This document shows, one piece after another, positions 53,443 through 64,000 of a stretch of DNA of 64,000 bases; the stretch's first letter is position 1, and the number at the start of each line of letters is the position of its first letter. Origin of the DNA: Pseudomonas graminis (GTDB taxonomy: Bacteria; Pseudomonadota; Gammaproteobacteria; Pseudomonadales; Pseudomonadaceae); NCBI RefSeq assembly GCF_900111735.1, contig NZ_FOHW01000010.1, positions 95,892 through 159,891 on the forward strand, written 5' to 3'. The translations under genes were made by a program, and so were the position numbers. Under the pieces are notes generated by a model that saw nothing but the letters and a program-made list of their open reading frames with translations, had not been told where the DNA came from and did no database searches.

Positions 53443-54003
53443 ATGCCCACTGCCACGCCTGCCCCGTCGCCCGCCGAACCGGGCACCTCCGCTGCCGCTG
53501 CGCCGGCGGATCATCTGCGCTTCCACAAACGCCACGCGCACCTGGCGCCGACCTTTGGCAACGACGCTTTCGCCCTCAAGGCCGAGGCGTTTGCGCGCTT
53601 CTTCGGTACGCCTACCTTTCTCGGCGCACAGATGTTGCTGGTCGTACTGTGGGTGAGCGCCAACGTGAGCGGGTTGGTGTCGTTCGATCTCTACCCGTTC
53701 ATCCTGCTCAATCTGGCGTTCAGCCTGCAATCGGCGTATGCCGCGCCGCTGATTCTCCTAGCCCAGACGCGACAGGCTGCCCGCGACAAAGCCAGCGCCG
53801 ATGCCGACGCAGAACACAGAGAGGCACTAGCGACCGCCAACGAAGAGCGCATGGCCATAGCAGCGCGGTACACGGCGCAGATGCTGGAACTGCTGGAGCA
53901 AAATACCCGGCTCACCGAAATGACCAAAGTGCTGACCGAACGCGTCGAAGGGCTGACGGCGGACATGCACAAGCATTTCGTCAAGCGCGATGGGCATGTT
54001 TGA
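53443..54003 (+). CDS. DUF1003 family membrane protein
   Basis: The 186-residue protein has an Ala/Pro-rich N-terminus, then the DUF1003 core at about 55-125 with two membrane helices (LGAQMLLVVLWVSANVS and DLYPFILLNLAFSLQSAYAAPLILLAQ), and a coiled coil at the end. The role of DUF1003 is not known. The start is the ATG at 53443 after GAAAGCC. Confidence 0.85.
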   Translation: MPTATPAPSPAEPGTSAAAAPADHLRFHKRHAHLAPTFGNDAFALKAEAFARFFGTPTFLGAQMLLVVLWVSANVSGLVSFDLYPFILLNLAFSLQSAYAAPLILLAQTRQAARDKASADADAEHREALATANEERMAIAARYTAQMLELLEQNTRLTEMTKVLTERVEGLTADMHKHFVKRDGHV

Positions 54004-54077
54004 AGGTTTTCGGGATCTGCCCTGCACCCACAGCGGATCTGCGGCACGGGCAAAATCTTAGTCTGGCAAGGGACCTT

Positions 54078-54168
54078 GTAGGAGTGAGCTTGCTCGCGAA
54101 GAGGCCAGTGCATCCGCTAAATCTTCTTTGGCTGAAATACCGTTTTCGCGAGCAAGCTCACTCCTACA
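54078..54168. repeat. REP pair (GAGTGAGCTTGCTCGCGAA type)
   Basis: GTAGGAGTGAGCTTGCTCGCGAA is mirrored by TTCGCGAGCAAGCTCACTCCTAC after a 45-bp core. Confidence 0.9.
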
Positions 54169-54397
54169 GTTCCTCCGTTTTCCGCATGACAATGCAGCGC
54201 GCTGGCTAAGGACAGCTTCTACGCAAATCACATCCCGTTGAACGATCACACTCACACGCTGCCCCAAACTCCATGGCATTCATGATCCCCCGTCAAAAGT
54301 CCCGTGCCCGCGCTGTGGTTTTTCCCTGCCAGCCGGCGCGGGATACTGGGCATCTGATTCGTCCATCTTCTTCCCCCTTGAACTCTGGAGTTTTCCC

Positions 54398-55201
54398 ATG
54401 ACTGTTCCCGCATTTGGCCTCGGCACCTTCCGCCTGAAAGATCAGGTCGTTATCGATTCGGTCAGCAATGGCCTGGAGCTGGGCTATCGCGTGATCGACA
54501 CCGCGCAGATCTACGGCAACGAAGCCGAGGTCGGTCAGGCCATCGAACAGAGCGGCGTGCCCCGTGACGAGCTGTACATCACCACCAAGATCTGGACCGA
54601 CAACTTCGCCGCCGACAAGCTGATCCCGAGCCTGAAGGAAAGCCTGGCCAAGCTGAAAACCGATCACGTCGACCTGACGCTGATCCACTGGCCATCGCCT
54701 AAAGGCCAGGTGTCTGTCGCCGAATTCATGGGCGCACTGCTGGAAGCCAAGCAGCAAGGCCTGACCCGCGAGATCGGCATTTCCAACTTCACCGTGGCGC
54801 TGATGGGTGAAGCCATCGCTGCGGTCGGTGCCGAGAACATCGCCACCAACCAGATCGAACTGCACCCCTACCTGCAAAACCGTACCGTGGCCGCTTTCGC
54901 TCAACAGCACGGGATCAAAATCACGTCCTACATGACCCTGGCCTACGGCGGAGTGCTGAAAGACCCGGTGATCGAACAGATCGCCCAGCGCCACAACGCA
55001 ACCCCCGCCCAAGTGACCCTGGCGTGGGCCATGCAGTTGGGCTACGCGGTGATTCCGTCGTCGACCAAGCGCGCGAACCTGGAAAGCAACCTGAAAGCCG
55101 TCGACCTCACGCTGACCGAGGATGACATGGCGCAGATTGCCCAGCTGGACCGCGGTCATCGCCTGACCAGCCCGGCCAGCCTTGCGCCTCAGTGGGATTG
55201 A
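54398..55201 (+). CDS. dkgB: Aldo-keto reductase, 2,5-diketo-D-gluconate reductase B-like
   Basis: The 267-residue NADPH-dependent TIM-barrel enzyme has D34 and Y39 in [12 protein letters not shown]64 in ITTKIW and His in LTLIHWPSP, the AKR catalytic tetrad. [14 protein letters not shown] supplies the cofactor site. Length and sequence fit DkgB of E. coli, which reduces small dicarbonyls such as methylglyoxal. The gene appears monocistronic, with a UUCG-capped hairpin after it. Confidence 0.92.
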   Translation: MTVPAFGLGTFRLKDQVVIDSVSNGLELGYRVIDTAQIYGNEAEVGQAIEQSGVPRDELYITTKIWTDNFAADKLIPSLKESLAKLKTDHVDLTLIHWPSPKGQVSVAEFMGALLEAKQQGLTREIGISNFTVALMGEAIAAVGAENIATNQIELHPYLQNRTVAAFAQQHGIKITSYMTLAYGGVLKDPVIEQIAQRHNATPAQVTLAWAMQLGYAVIPSSTKRANLESNLKAVDLTLTEDDMAQIAQLDRGHRLTSPASLAPQWD

Positions 55202-55531
55202 TGCAGCCCTGATTCTGGCTTCGGCCAGAATCACCCCAACCAGCGCCCTCTAATAACGCACCCGAACCATAAACAGGCGCCCTGCCTGGCCCATTCCTGA
55301 AATTGGTTCGCTTCGCGCCTGAACCAATTCCGCCTCGCCTCGCGAACCAGACTTCCGAACCTTTGCCGATTGGCCCGAAGGCGCGGGATCACGCCTGCAC
55401 GCCTGCCCGGTCATCGCCGCACCCAGGTGAACCAATTTTCATTGGCATCGCTATTGCACTCCTCCTCTGCAGCCAGGCCCTGCTTCATGCAGCCCCTGGC
55501 CTTCGGTTCACCCCCGTGACGAGAGACGCAG
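55202..55531. promoter_or_regulatory. Upstream region of the GntR-Dpp-GGT operon
   Basis: No gene is visible. GATTCTGGC-TTCG-GCCAGAATC at 55211-55232 is a 9-bp stem with a UUCG loop, probably ending the dkgB transcript, though no T-tract follows. AATTGGTTC at 55301-55309 is mirrored by GAACCAATT at 55321-55329, and GAACCAATT recurs at 55429-55437. These are candidate sites for the GntR protein encoded downstream. Confidence 0.6.
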
Positions 55532-56265
55532 ATGGACAGCATCGACACCGACGCAACCCACGACACTTCGTCAAAGATGGCCCTCGATGCGCTGCGCCAG
55601 ATGGTCGCGCAGCAGGCGGCCTTTCCGCAGCGACCGTTGCCCACCGAGCGCGACCTGGCGGTGGATTTCGGCGTCAGTCGCCGGGCCATTCGCCGCGCGC
55701 TGGCAGTGCTCGAAGCCGAGGGACACATCTGGCGCCGTCAGGGCAAAGGCACTTTCGTCGGCCCTACCCCGCCGAGCGCGGCCATGAGCTTTGCCAAGCT
55801 GTCGAGCCGGACCAATTTCAGCGAGGTCATGGAAGCGCGCATCTATCTGGAACCGGCACTCGCGTCACTGGCCGCCCTGCGCGCCAGCGGTGAACAAATG
55901 GCGATCCTGCGCCGGCTCGCTGAACGCACCACCCATCAGCAACACGCCAGCGAACCCGACGCCGAAGGCATCGAGCTGTGGGACAGCGCGCTGCACCGCG
56001 GCATCGCCGAAGCGGCGGGCAACCGACTGATGCTGGACATCTTCGAAATGCTCGACGCCATCCGTCTTGATCCGGCGTGGCGCGACCTGCGTCAACGCGC
56101 CCGCAACACCGACCGCCTGAGCACTTACAGCCACGATCACCACGACATCGTCGGCGCCATCGAAAGTCGCGACCCGGCCAAAGCCGCCACCGCCATGCGC
56201 GGTCATCTGCGTGCGCTGCAACAGGCGCTCGATCACGTCATCCAGCAAGACCTCGAGGCCAGCGT

Positions 56266-56269
<4 letters not shown>
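55532..56269 (+). CDS. GntR/FadR-family transcriptional regulator
   Basis: The 245-residue protein has a GntR winged helix (about 15-75; RPLPTERDLAVDFGVSRRAIRRALAVLEAEGHIWRRQGKGTFV) and a C-terminal FCD domain with His/Asp residues typical of effector binding through a metal. The stop overlaps the next gene's ATG. It probably controls this operon from the palindromic sites upstream. The effector may be a gamma-glutamyl or peptide compound, but that is a guess. Confidence 0.9.
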
Positions 56270-57266
<997 letters not shown>

Positions 57267-57270
<4 letters not shown>

Positions 57271-58400
57271 GCCTGTCAGGCCAACACATCGTGAATGCCG
57301 GGATGGCTGAATCGGCGCTGGAAAAGCCGATTCTGGAAAGCATTGCGGTGAGCAAACACTTCCACAGCGAAGCCGGATTGTTCCAGCGCAAGAAGCCGCC
57401 CGTGCAGGCGGTCAATGAGGTGTCCCTGGCCGTGCGCCGGGGCGAAACCCTGGCGCTGGTGGGTGAATCCGGCTCGGGCAAATCGACCCTGGGCCGGGTG
57501 CTGCTGAACCTGCTCAAGCCGACGGCGGGCGATGTCATTTACGAAGGCCGCAACCTGGGCAATCTGCCCGCCGACAAGCTGCGTCAGGTACGCCGGGATC
57601 TGCAGATCATTTTCCAGGACCCTTTCGCCTCGCTGAACCCGCGCATGAGCGTGGAGTCGATCATCGGCGAACCTATCTGGCTGCACCGCGACGACAGCCG
57701 CAGCGCACGTCAGGACAAGGTCGCCGAGCTGTTGCGCACGGTGGGCCTGGCGCCGGAGCACGGCAGCCGCTTCCCCCACGAATTTTCCGGCGGTCAGCGT
57801 CAGCGCATCGGTATCGCCCGGGCGCTGGCTTCGGAACCACGGCTGATCCTCGGCGACGAGCCGGTGTCGGCGCTGGATGTTTCAGTGCAGGCCCAAGTGG
57901 TCAATCTGCTGGAAGACCTCAAGCACCAGTTCGGCCTGACCCTGCTGATCGTTGCCCACGGCCTCGCGGTGATCCGCCACATGAGCGACCGCGTGGCGGT
58001 GATGTACCTCGGCGAGATCGTCGAACTGGCGCCAGTCAACGCGCTGTTCGAAACGCCCTTTCATCCTTATACCCAAGCGCTGATGGCCGCCGTGCCGGTC
58101 AGCCACCCGGACCTGCGCCGCCCGCGCCCGCTGCTCGGAGGTGACATGCCGAGCCCGAGCAAGCCGCCGTCGGGTTGCCGCTTTCACACCCGTTGCCCCC
58201 ACGCCAAGCCGCTGTGCCGCGAAGTGAAGCCGCTCTTCGAAACCGTCGAGCCGGGGCGTCAGGTGGCCTGCCATTACTGGCGCGAAATCGCCAACGCCGG
58301 CGCCGGTTCGCTGATCGTGCCCACCCCCAGCGCCGCCTACAGCCAACGCCTGAACCTGTTCAAAAGCCATCAAGCCCTTTCTCTGGAGAGTCAGCCATGA
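57267..58400 (+). CDS. Peptide ABC transporter ATP-binding protein (DppF type)
   Basis: The 377-residue ATPase has Walker [36 protein letters not shown] and [15 protein letters not shown]. The C-terminal Cys motif is [17 protein letters not shown]. About 35 extra residues at the N-terminus and 30 at the C-terminus exceed the family norm. In the HAHGLAV switch region it has VAHGLAVI rather than the usual THDL; the switch His remains. It overlaps both neighbours by 4 bp. Confidence 0.93.
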
Positions 58401-59896
58401 AGTTCGCCCACCTGATGACAACCACGTTGTTGCTGCTCGCTGCGAATGCGGCTGTCGCCGAAACCACCCTGCGCATCGGCATCCAGGATGACCCCGACAT
58501 GCTCGACCCGCATCGCTCGCGTACCTATTCGGGGCGCCTGGTCTACACCGCACTGTGCGACAAACTGGTGGACGTCAACCCGGACCTGACCTACGCGCCG
58601 CAACTGGCCACCGCCTGGAACTGGAGCGAGGACGGCAAGACGCTGACCATGACCCTGCGCGACGGCGTGACCTTCCACGACGGCGAGGTGTTCGACGCCG
58701 CCGCCGTGAAGTTCAACCTCGACCGCGCCCGCACCCTGCCCGACTCCCTGCGCAAGAGCGAACTGGCGTCGGTGGAAAGCGTTGAGGTAATCGACGCGAA
58801 GACCGTGGCGATCAAGGTCAAGCAGCCCGACGCGACGCTGATCTCGCAACTGTCAGACCGCGCCGGAATGATGCTCGCACCCAAGGCTTCGGCCACCGAC
58901 GTGGCCTCCAAGCCGGTCTGTTCCGGGCCGTACAAATTCGTTCAGCGGGTGCAGCAGGACCGCATCGTGCTGGAGCGTTTCGACAACTACTGGAACAAGC
59001 AGGCGTACCACTTCGACAAGGTGATTTTCCTGCCGATTCCGGACACCTCGGTGCGTCTGGCCAACCTGCGCTCCGGCGATCTGGACATCATCGAACGCGT
59101 TGCGCCGACGGACGTGAAGACCGCCAAGGCCGACAGCCACATCCAAGTGTTCAGCACGCCGGGCCTGGGCTACATGCAGCTGATGTACAACACCAACAAC
59201 GGCGACAAGGCCAACAACCCGATGGGCAAGGACAAGCGCGTGCGCAAGGCCTTCGAGCTGGCCATCGACCGTGACGCGATCAATCAGGTGGTGTTCGAAG
59301 GCCTTTACGCACCGAGCGCCCAGCCGTTCCCGAAAAACAGTCCGTATTACGACAAGGACCTGCCGGTGCCAACCCGAGACGTCGAAGCCAGCAAAAAACT
59401 GCTCGCGGAAGCCGGGGTGAAGACGCCCCTCAGCGTCGAGCTGAAAGTCGCCAACAACCCCATCGCCCAGCAGGTCGGTCAGATCATTCAGGCCATGGCG
59501 GAAGAAGCCGGCTTCAAGGTCAATCTGATTGCCACCGAATACGCCACGCTGCTCAGCGAGCAACAGACCGGCAACTTCCAGATCGGCATGAGCGCTTGGT
59601 CGGGCCGCCCTGATCCGGATGGCGACATCCACCAGTTCGTGACCTGCAAGGGTGGCCAGAACGACGGGCATTTCTGTGACCCGAAACTCGACGAGCTGCT
59701 GAACAAGGCACGCACCGTGAACGATCAGGCCCAGCGTCAGGCCCTCTACTTCGAGGCCCTGCGCCTGCTCGCCGAAGACGTGCCGACCAGCTACCTGTAT
59801 TTCGATCCGCGAATCATCGCCATGCGCAGCAACCTCACCGGTTTCGTGCCCAATCCCGATGGTTTGATTCGCCTGAACAACGTCGCTTTTAAATGA
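58397..59896 (+). CDS. Peptide-type ABC transporter substrate-binding protein
   Basis: The 499-residue SBP_bac_5 protein has a Sec signal peptide ([22 protein letters not shown], cleavage near 22), then [35 protein letters not shown] and the family sequence [19 protein letters not shown]. Periplasmic. Paired Cys residues (TCKGG...HFCDPK) may form a disulfide. It probably binds a short or gamma-glutamyl peptide, given the GGT-like enzyme at the end of the operon. Confidence 0.93.
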   Translation: MKFAHLMTTTLLLLAANAAVAETTLRIGIQDDPDMLDPHRSRTYSGRLVYTALCDKLVDVNPDLTYAPQLATAWNWSEDGKTLTMTLRDGVTFHDGEVFDAAAVKFNLDRARTLPDSLRKSELASVESVEVIDAKTVAIKVKQPDATLISQLSDRAGMMLAPKASATDVASKPVCSGPYKFVQRVQQDRIVLERFDNYWNKQAYHFDKVIFLPIPDTSVRLANLRSGDLDIIERVAPTDVKTAKADSHIQVFSTPGLGYMQLMYNTNNGDKANNPMGKDKRVRKAFELAIDRDAINQVVFEGLYAPSAQPFPKNSPYYDKDLPVPTRDVEASKKLLAEAGVKTPLSVELKVANNPIAQQVGQIIQAMAEEAGFKVNLIATEYATLLSEQQTGNFQIGMSAWSGRPDPDGDIHQFVTCKGGQNDGHFCDPKLDELLNKARTVNDQAQRQALYFEALRLLAEDVPTSYLYFDPRIIAMRSNLTGFVPNPDGLIRLNNVAFK

Positions 59897-59939
59897 CAGC
59901 GGCGCCCGTGGGCAACCGCTTCGGCCGCGAGGATTCGTC

Positions 59940-60884
59940 ATGCTGACTTTCATCCTGCGACGCCTGCTCAGTGCCATTCCGACGCTGATCCTGGTTTCGC
60001 TGTTCGTCTTCACCCTGCAAAAGCTGCTGCCCGGTGATCCGGTCCAGGCCATGGCGGGTGAAGAGCGCGACCCGGCGGTAATGGAATACCTGCGGGAGAA
60101 ATACCGGCTCAATGACCCGCTGCCGCTGCAATACGTGCACTGGGTCGGCAATGTCCTGCAGGGTGACTTCGGCACCTCGCTGCGCACCGAGCAACCAGTG
60201 ACCGTGCTGCTGGCGTCGAAGCTGCCGGTGACCATCGAACTGGCGGTGCTGGCGCTGATCATCGCGCTGGTGATCGGCATTCCCACCGGCGTGATTTCGG
60301 CGGTGCGCAAGGGCACGTCGGTGGATTACGCAGCCAACGTGTTCGCCCTGTCGGGGATCTCGATTCCGCACTTCTGGCTGGGGATTCTGTTGATCATGAT
60401 CTTCGCCGTGAAGCTGCAGTGGCTCCCGGCTTCGGGCTTCGTGCCGCTGGGTGAAGACGTCGGGCAGAACCTGAAAACCCTGATCCTGCCGGCCTTCGTG
60501 CTGGGCGCCGGGCTGTCGGGGGTGCTGATGCGTCACACCCGCAGCGCGATGCTCGAAGTGCTGCGCGCCGATTACGTGCGCACGGCACGGGCCAAGGGGC
60601 TGTTCCCGCGCACGGTGATCTTGAAGCACGCCCTGCGCAATGCGCTGATGCCCATCGTCACGCTGACCACGTTGCTGTTCGGCGAACTGCTCGGCGGTGC
60701 GGTGCTGACCGAGCAGGTTTTCAGCATTCCCGGCTTCGGCAAGATGATTGTCGATGCCGTGTTCAACCGCGATTACGCCGTGGTGCAGGGCGTGGTGCTG
60801 TGCGTCGCGATCGGCTTCCTGCTGCTGAATCTGCTGGCCGACGTGCTCTATCGCCTGATCAATCCGCGTCTGAGGACTGCCTGA
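59940..60884 (+). CDS. Peptide ABC transporter permease (DppB type)
   Basis: The 314-residue permease has six predicted helices, the N-terminal TFILRRLLSAIPTLILVSLFVF and the EAA-type loop LRADYVRTARAKGLFPRTVILKHALRNAL, which contacts the ATPases. GAGGATTC precedes the ATG. It forms the channel with the next gene. Confidence 0.94.
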   Translation: MLTFILRRLLSAIPTLILVSLFVFTLQKLLPGDPVQAMAGEERDPAVMEYLREKYRLNDPLPLQYVHWVGNVLQGDFGTSLRTEQPVTVLLASKLPVTIELAVLALIIALVIGIPTGVISAVRKGTSVDYAANVFALSGISIPHFWLGILLIMIFAVKLQWLPASGFVPLGEDVGQNLKTLILPAFVLGAGLSGVLMRHTRSAMLEVLRADYVRTARAKGLFPRTVILKHALRNALMPIVTLTTLLFGELLGGAVLTEQVFSIPGFGKMIVDAVFNRDYAVVQGVVLCVAIGFLLLNLLADVLYRLINPRLRTA

Positions 60885-61792
60885 TGACTTCGATTGCGAC
60901 CCATCCTTCAGCGCCGCTGAACGCGCCGTCCCAGGCGCCGTTGAGAGAACCCCTTCGGCCGCGCACCCGCTCGCCGTTCGTGAAGAAATTCCTCGCCAAC
61001 AAGGGCGCGGTGGTCGGCGCGGTGGTGCTGATCATCTTCATTCTGGCCGCGCTGCTGGCGCCATGGATTGCGCCCCATGATCCGCTGAAAGCCAACTTCC
61101 TCGCCGTGCGCAAAGCGCCTTCGCTGATCTACTGGCTGGGCACCGACGAGCTGGGCCGCGATCTGTTTTCCCGCCTGCTCTGGGGCGCGCGCAGCTCGTT
61201 GCTGGCGGGCGGCGTTTCGGTGGCGATTGCCATGGTCATCGGCGTGCCGCTGGGCCTGCTAGCCGGTTACTTCGGCGGCAAGCTCGACGCAGTGATTTCG
61301 CGCATCATGGAAGCGCTGCTGTCGTGTCCGTTTCTGGTGCTGGCCATTGCCTTGGGCGCGTTCCTCGGCCCGAGCCTGAGCAACGCGATGATTGCCATCG
61401 GGCTGTCGGCGATGCCGATTTTCTCGCGCCTGACCCGCGGTCAGGTACTGGCGATCCGTCACGAAGATTACCTGGAAGGCGCCCGCGCCATTGGCCTGCC
61501 GGACCGCTGGATCATCCTGCGCTACGTGCTGCCGAACGTGCTCTCGCCGCTGGTGGTGCAAGCGACGCTGACCATCGCTTCGGCGATTCTGGCGGAAGCG
61601 AGCCTGTCGTTCCTCGGCCTGGGCCAGCAACCGCCCTCGCCGTCCTGGGGCTCGATGCTCAACACCGCGAAGAACTTCATGGAACAGGCGCCGTGGATGT
61701 CCATCGCCCCGGGCGTGGCGATCTACATCACCGTGCTGTGTTTCAACCTGCTGGGCGACGGGCTGCGTGATGCCCTCGATCCGAAAAGCTGA
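60884..61792 (+). CDS. Peptide ABC transporter permease (DppC type)
   Basis: The 302-residue permease has an N-terminal basic tail, a first helix at about 40-60, LGTDELGRDLFSRLLWGARSSL and the EAA-type loop HEDYLEGARAIGLPDRWIILRYVLPNVLSPL. Its ATG overlaps the dppB-type stop by one base (TGATG). The open frame extends upstream within dppB but that is not coding here. Confidence 0.94.
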   Translation: MTSIATHPSAPLNAPSQAPLREPLRPRTRSPFVKKFLANKGAVVGAVVLIIFILAALLAPWIAPHDPLKANFLAVRKAPSLIYWLGTDELGRDLFSRLLWGARSSLLAGGVSVAIAMVIGVPLGLLAGYFGGKLDAVISRIMEALLSCPFLVLAIALGAFLGPSLSNAMIAIGLSAMPIFSRLTRGQVLAIRHEDYLEGARAIGLPDRWIILRYVLPNVLSPLVVQATLTIASAILAEASLSFLGLGQQPPSPSWGSMLNTAKNFMEQAPWMSIAPGVAIYITVLCFNLLGDGLRDALDPKS

Positions 61793-61861
61793 CGGCGCTC
61801 GCGCTTACACGCCGAGTCCCCGCGTCTACAACCGATCAACTGCCAAGAAGAGAACGACTGC

Positions 61862-63457
61862 ATGTTCGATGATCTGGATTACAGCCAACCTTACCCGTCC
61901 GCCCGCTCGCCGGTGATGGGCAACAACATGGTCGCCTGCTCGCAACCGCTGGCCGCTCAGGCCGGGCTGGACATGCTGCGTCAGGGCGGCAACGCCGTTG
62001 ATGCCGCCATCGCTGCCGCCATGGTGCTGACCGTGGTCGAACCCACCGGCTGCGGCATTGGCAGCGACGCCTTTGCCATCGTCTGGGACGGCAAGACGCT
62101 GCAAGGCCTGAATGCCTCGGGCCGCTCGCCGAAAGCCTGGACGCCGGAGCACTTCGCCGGCCAGCAGGAAATGCCCCAGCGCGGCTGGGCCTCGGTGACC
62201 GTGCCGGGCGCGGTATCGGCCTGGGTCGCGTTGTCCGAGCGCTACGGCAAGCTGCCCTTCGCCACCCTCGCCGCGCCCGCTATTGGCTACGCCCGGGACG
62301 GTTATCAGGTGACGCCGATCATTGCCGAACTGTGGCGGCGCGGCGCCGGGCTGTTGAAGGATCAGCCGGGCTTTGCCGAGTGCTTCCTGCAAGGCGGCAA
62401 AGCGCCGAAGGCCGGCGAGAAGGTCATGCTCAAGGATCACGCGAAAACCCTGGAGCTGATTGCTGAAAGCAAGGGCGAGGCGTTTTATCGCGGGGAACTG
62501 GCTCAGGCGATGATCACGCACGCCAACGCCAATGGCAGCGTCATGAGCCTTGAGGATCTGGCGAACCATCGGGTGGACTGGATCGATACCTTGTCGGTGC
62601 CGTACGCCGGCGCCGTGGTCCACGAGCTGCCGCCGAATGGTCAGGGCATCGCCACGCTGGCTGGCTTGGGCATCCTCGAAGCGCTGGGCGTGGGCGAGCA
62701 GCCGGTAGACAGCGTCGAGACCGTGCACCCAGTGCTGGAAGCCATGAAGCTGGCGCTGGCCGACCTCAATCAGCACGTCACCGACAACGACCACATGCGC
62801 GTGGCCGCTGAACACATGCTCGACCCGGCGTACTTGCGCGACCGCGCGGCGCTGGTGGGCGAACGGGCGGAAGACCCTCTGCACGGCGCGCCCAAGGCCG
62901 GCGGCACGGTGTACCTGTCGGCGGCGGACGAGAGTGGGATGATGGTCTCGTTTATCCAGTCGAACTACATGGGGTTTGGTTCGGGCGTGGTCGTGCCGGG
63001 CACGGGCATCAGCCTGCAGAATCGCGGCGCGGGTTTTACCCTGGACCCTGATCACGTCAATACCGTTGCGCCGGGCAAGCGGCCGTTTCACACCATCATT
63101 CCGGGCTTTGTGATGAACGCCGACGGCACGCCGTTGATGTCGTTCGGCCTGATGGGCGGGCCGATGCAGGCTCAGGGGCATTTGCAGATGATGCTGCGCA
63201 TTCTGCGCTACAAGCAGAACCCTCAGGCCGCCGCCGACGCCCCGCGCTGGCGCATCGAGTCCGGGCTGAAGGTCGCGGTGGAGCGCTCGTTTGATCCGCA
63301 GGTGATCGAAGCGCTGCGCGCCAAAGGCCACGACGTGGAAGTTGAAGACCCCAGCGGCGTGTTTGCCTTCGGCGGCGCGCAGATCATCCAACGCACGGCC
63401 CATGGCTATGTGGGCGGGACCGATCCGAGGAAAGACGGGTTAGTTGCAGCGTATTGA
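61862..63457 (+). CDS. Gamma-glutamyltransferase family protein, cytoplasmic YwrD-like
   Basis: The 531-residue protein has the GGT architecture: VACSQPLAAQAGLDMLRQGGNAVDAAIAAAMVLTVVEP at the N-terminus, and the autoprocessing site at GGTVYLSAADESG, where Thr is the expected nucleophile. The usual TTH is TVY here. SNYMGFGSG and GPMQAQGHLQM follow. Unlike periplasmic Ggt, there is no signal peptide. It is probably an intracellular hydrolase of imported gamma-glutamyl compounds such as glutathione. Confidence 0.9.
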   Translation: MFDDLDYSQPYPSARSPVMGNNMVACSQPLAAQAGLDMLRQGGNAVDAAIAAAMVLTVVEPTGCGIGSDAFAIVWDGKTLQGLNASGRSPKAWTPEHFAGQQEMPQRGWASVTVPGAVSAWVALSERYGKLPFATLAAPAIGYARDGYQVTPIIAELWRRGAGLLKDQPGFAECFLQGGKAPKAGEKVMLKDHAKTLELIAESKGEAFYRGELAQAMITHANANGSVMSLEDLANHRVDWIDTLSVPYAGAVVHELPPNGQGIATLAGLGILEALGVGEQPVDSVETVHPVLEAMKLALADLNQHVTDNDHMRVAAEHMLDPAYLRDRAALVGERAEDPLHGAPKAGGTVYLSAADESGMMVSFIQSNYMGFGSGVVVPGTGISLQNRGAGFTLDPDHVNTVAPGKRPFHTIIPGFVMNADGTPLMSFGLMGGPMQAQGHLQMMLRILRYKQNPQAAADAPRWRIESGLKVAVERSFDPQVIEALRAKGHDVEVEDPSGVFAFGGAQIIQRTAHGYVGGTDPRKDGLVAAY

Positions 63458-64000
63458 GTGAGCCGACACTTGAAACGGTAGGAGCGATCGGAGTGGCGCC
63501 CCACCTTGCCCGCGATCGCGGTGTGTCAGCCACGCATAGGTCGGCTGACACAACCGGTTCGCCAGCAAGCCGGCTCCTACGGAACCGGGGTGTGCCTTGC
63601 CTGCCAGGTCAGAGGCAGGTCCTGCCAAGACCTTACGGTGCTGGCGCTTACATTTGAGCCGGCTTGCTGGCGAATGCGCCCTGTCAGCTCACAGAAAAGT
63701 GACTGACACACCGCTTCGCGAGCAAGCTCACTCCTACAATTTTTGTACCCGCCTCCGAATCCGCGGCGAACCGGTTTTACGTACCCGCCTCCAAATCCGC
63801 GGCGAACGGTTTTATGTACCCAACTCCAAATCCGCGGCGAACCGGTTTTACGTACCCGCATCCAAATCCGCGTCGAACGCAAGTCCCCCTGTAGGAGCAA
63901 TCGGAGGTTACGACGGTCGCGAAAGCGGCGGGTCTGTGACATGACTGTCGACTGACACGCCGCCTTCGCGGGCAAGCGCGCTCCTACAGTTGATTTGCGC
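63458..64000. repeat. Cluster of REP elements to the end of the window
   Basis: There is no gene here. REP sequences of at least two families occur at 63478-63583, 63648-63740 and 63890-63990, in pairs such as GCCAGCAAGCCGGCTCCTAC and GAGCCGGCTTGCTGGCGAA. The last is a complete pair. They surround the 36-bp tandem repeat at 63745. Confidence 0.88.
63745..63883. repeat. 36-bp tandem repeat, 3.9 copies
   Basis: Units start at 63745, 63781, 63816 and 63852 and read GTACCCGCCTCCRAATCCGC followed by GGCGAACCGGTTTTAC. Unit 2 lacks one base; unit 4 diverges at its end. In a plus frame the first two units give YPPPNPRRTGFT, but the missing base breaks it, so it is not a protein repeat. Confidence 0.92.

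Noticed and set aside
61826..63403. 525-codon open frame antisense to the GGT-like gene
   Set aside because: His/Gln/Arg-rich shadow typical of GC-rich antisense frames; no start context.
63745..63883. CRISPR array
   Set aside because: Units are contiguous, with no unique spacers, and no cas genes are near.

Overview
The window looks like chromosomal DNA of a fluorescent-group Pseudomonas (high GC, gene-dense). Gene content and order match known P. aeruginosa neighbourhoods: the lpxK/kdsB/murB block (PA2977-PA2985 type) and the fadE ... sagS-gpx-msrB-alaA-htpX-tpm ... deaD-enoyl hydratase-DAHP synthase ... ohrR-ohr ... efp-earP series (PA2815-PA2852 type). The intergenic gaps carry Pseudomonas REP-type inverted repeats in several families. 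I see no prophage, integron, CRISPR array, rRNA operon or intact insertion sequence.

Layout. 1-6.8 kb (minus strand): envelope genes comEC, exbB-exbD, lpxK, a Trm112/YcaR-like protein, kdsB and murB, then a cut-off MocA-like nucleotidyltransferase. 7-13.7 kb: a DUF2062 protein, a two-gene ABC-2 exporter, a glutathione transferase, fadE and two small conserved proteins. 14.3-17 kb: an SsuD-like flavin monooxygenase and a secreted Ca-binding protein made only of alginate-epimerase-type R-modules. 17.2-22.6 kb: a five-gene operon joining PxpA/B/C-type proteins to a biotin carboxylase and a biotin carrier, with a divergent LysR gene. 22.7-27.3 kb: a sulfur island with LysR, a thiol dioxygenase, a four-domain rhodanese and a sulfonate-type binding protein. 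27.45-27.86 kb: a tandem tRNA-Gly/Glu/Gly/Glu operon with a clear sigma70 promoter and terminator.

28-37.9 kb: an unknown membrane protein, free-Met sulfoxide reductase, a DUF815 ATPase, the SagS-like hybrid kinase, glutathione peroxidase, msrB, alaA, htpX, tpm and an extradiol dioxygenase. 37.9-38.9 kb: a gene-free block with a 190-bp tandem repeat and a 47-bp inverted-repeat element. 38.9-45.8 kb: deaD, a crotonase, a spermidine-synthase-like methyltransferase fold, class II DAHP synthase, a YcaQ-like protein and a DUF1127 protein. 45.9-54 kb: LysR, a TauE/SafE permease, ohrR-ohr, an esterase, efp-earP and small proteins of unknown role. 54.4-63.5 kb: an aldo-keto reductase, then a tightly coupled operon for a GntR/FCD regulator, a complete Dpp-type peptide ABC importer and a cytoplasmic gamma-glutamyltransferase-like enzyme. 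63.5-64 kb: REP elements around a 36-bp tandem repeat.

No single unmistakably new system stands out. The best candidates are the PxpABC plus biotin carboxylase/carrier operon, which has every part of a split urea-carboxylase-like enzyme; the R-module-only secreted protein; the peptide importer/GGT operon with its palindromic operator candidate; and the repeat block at 37.9-38.7 kb.
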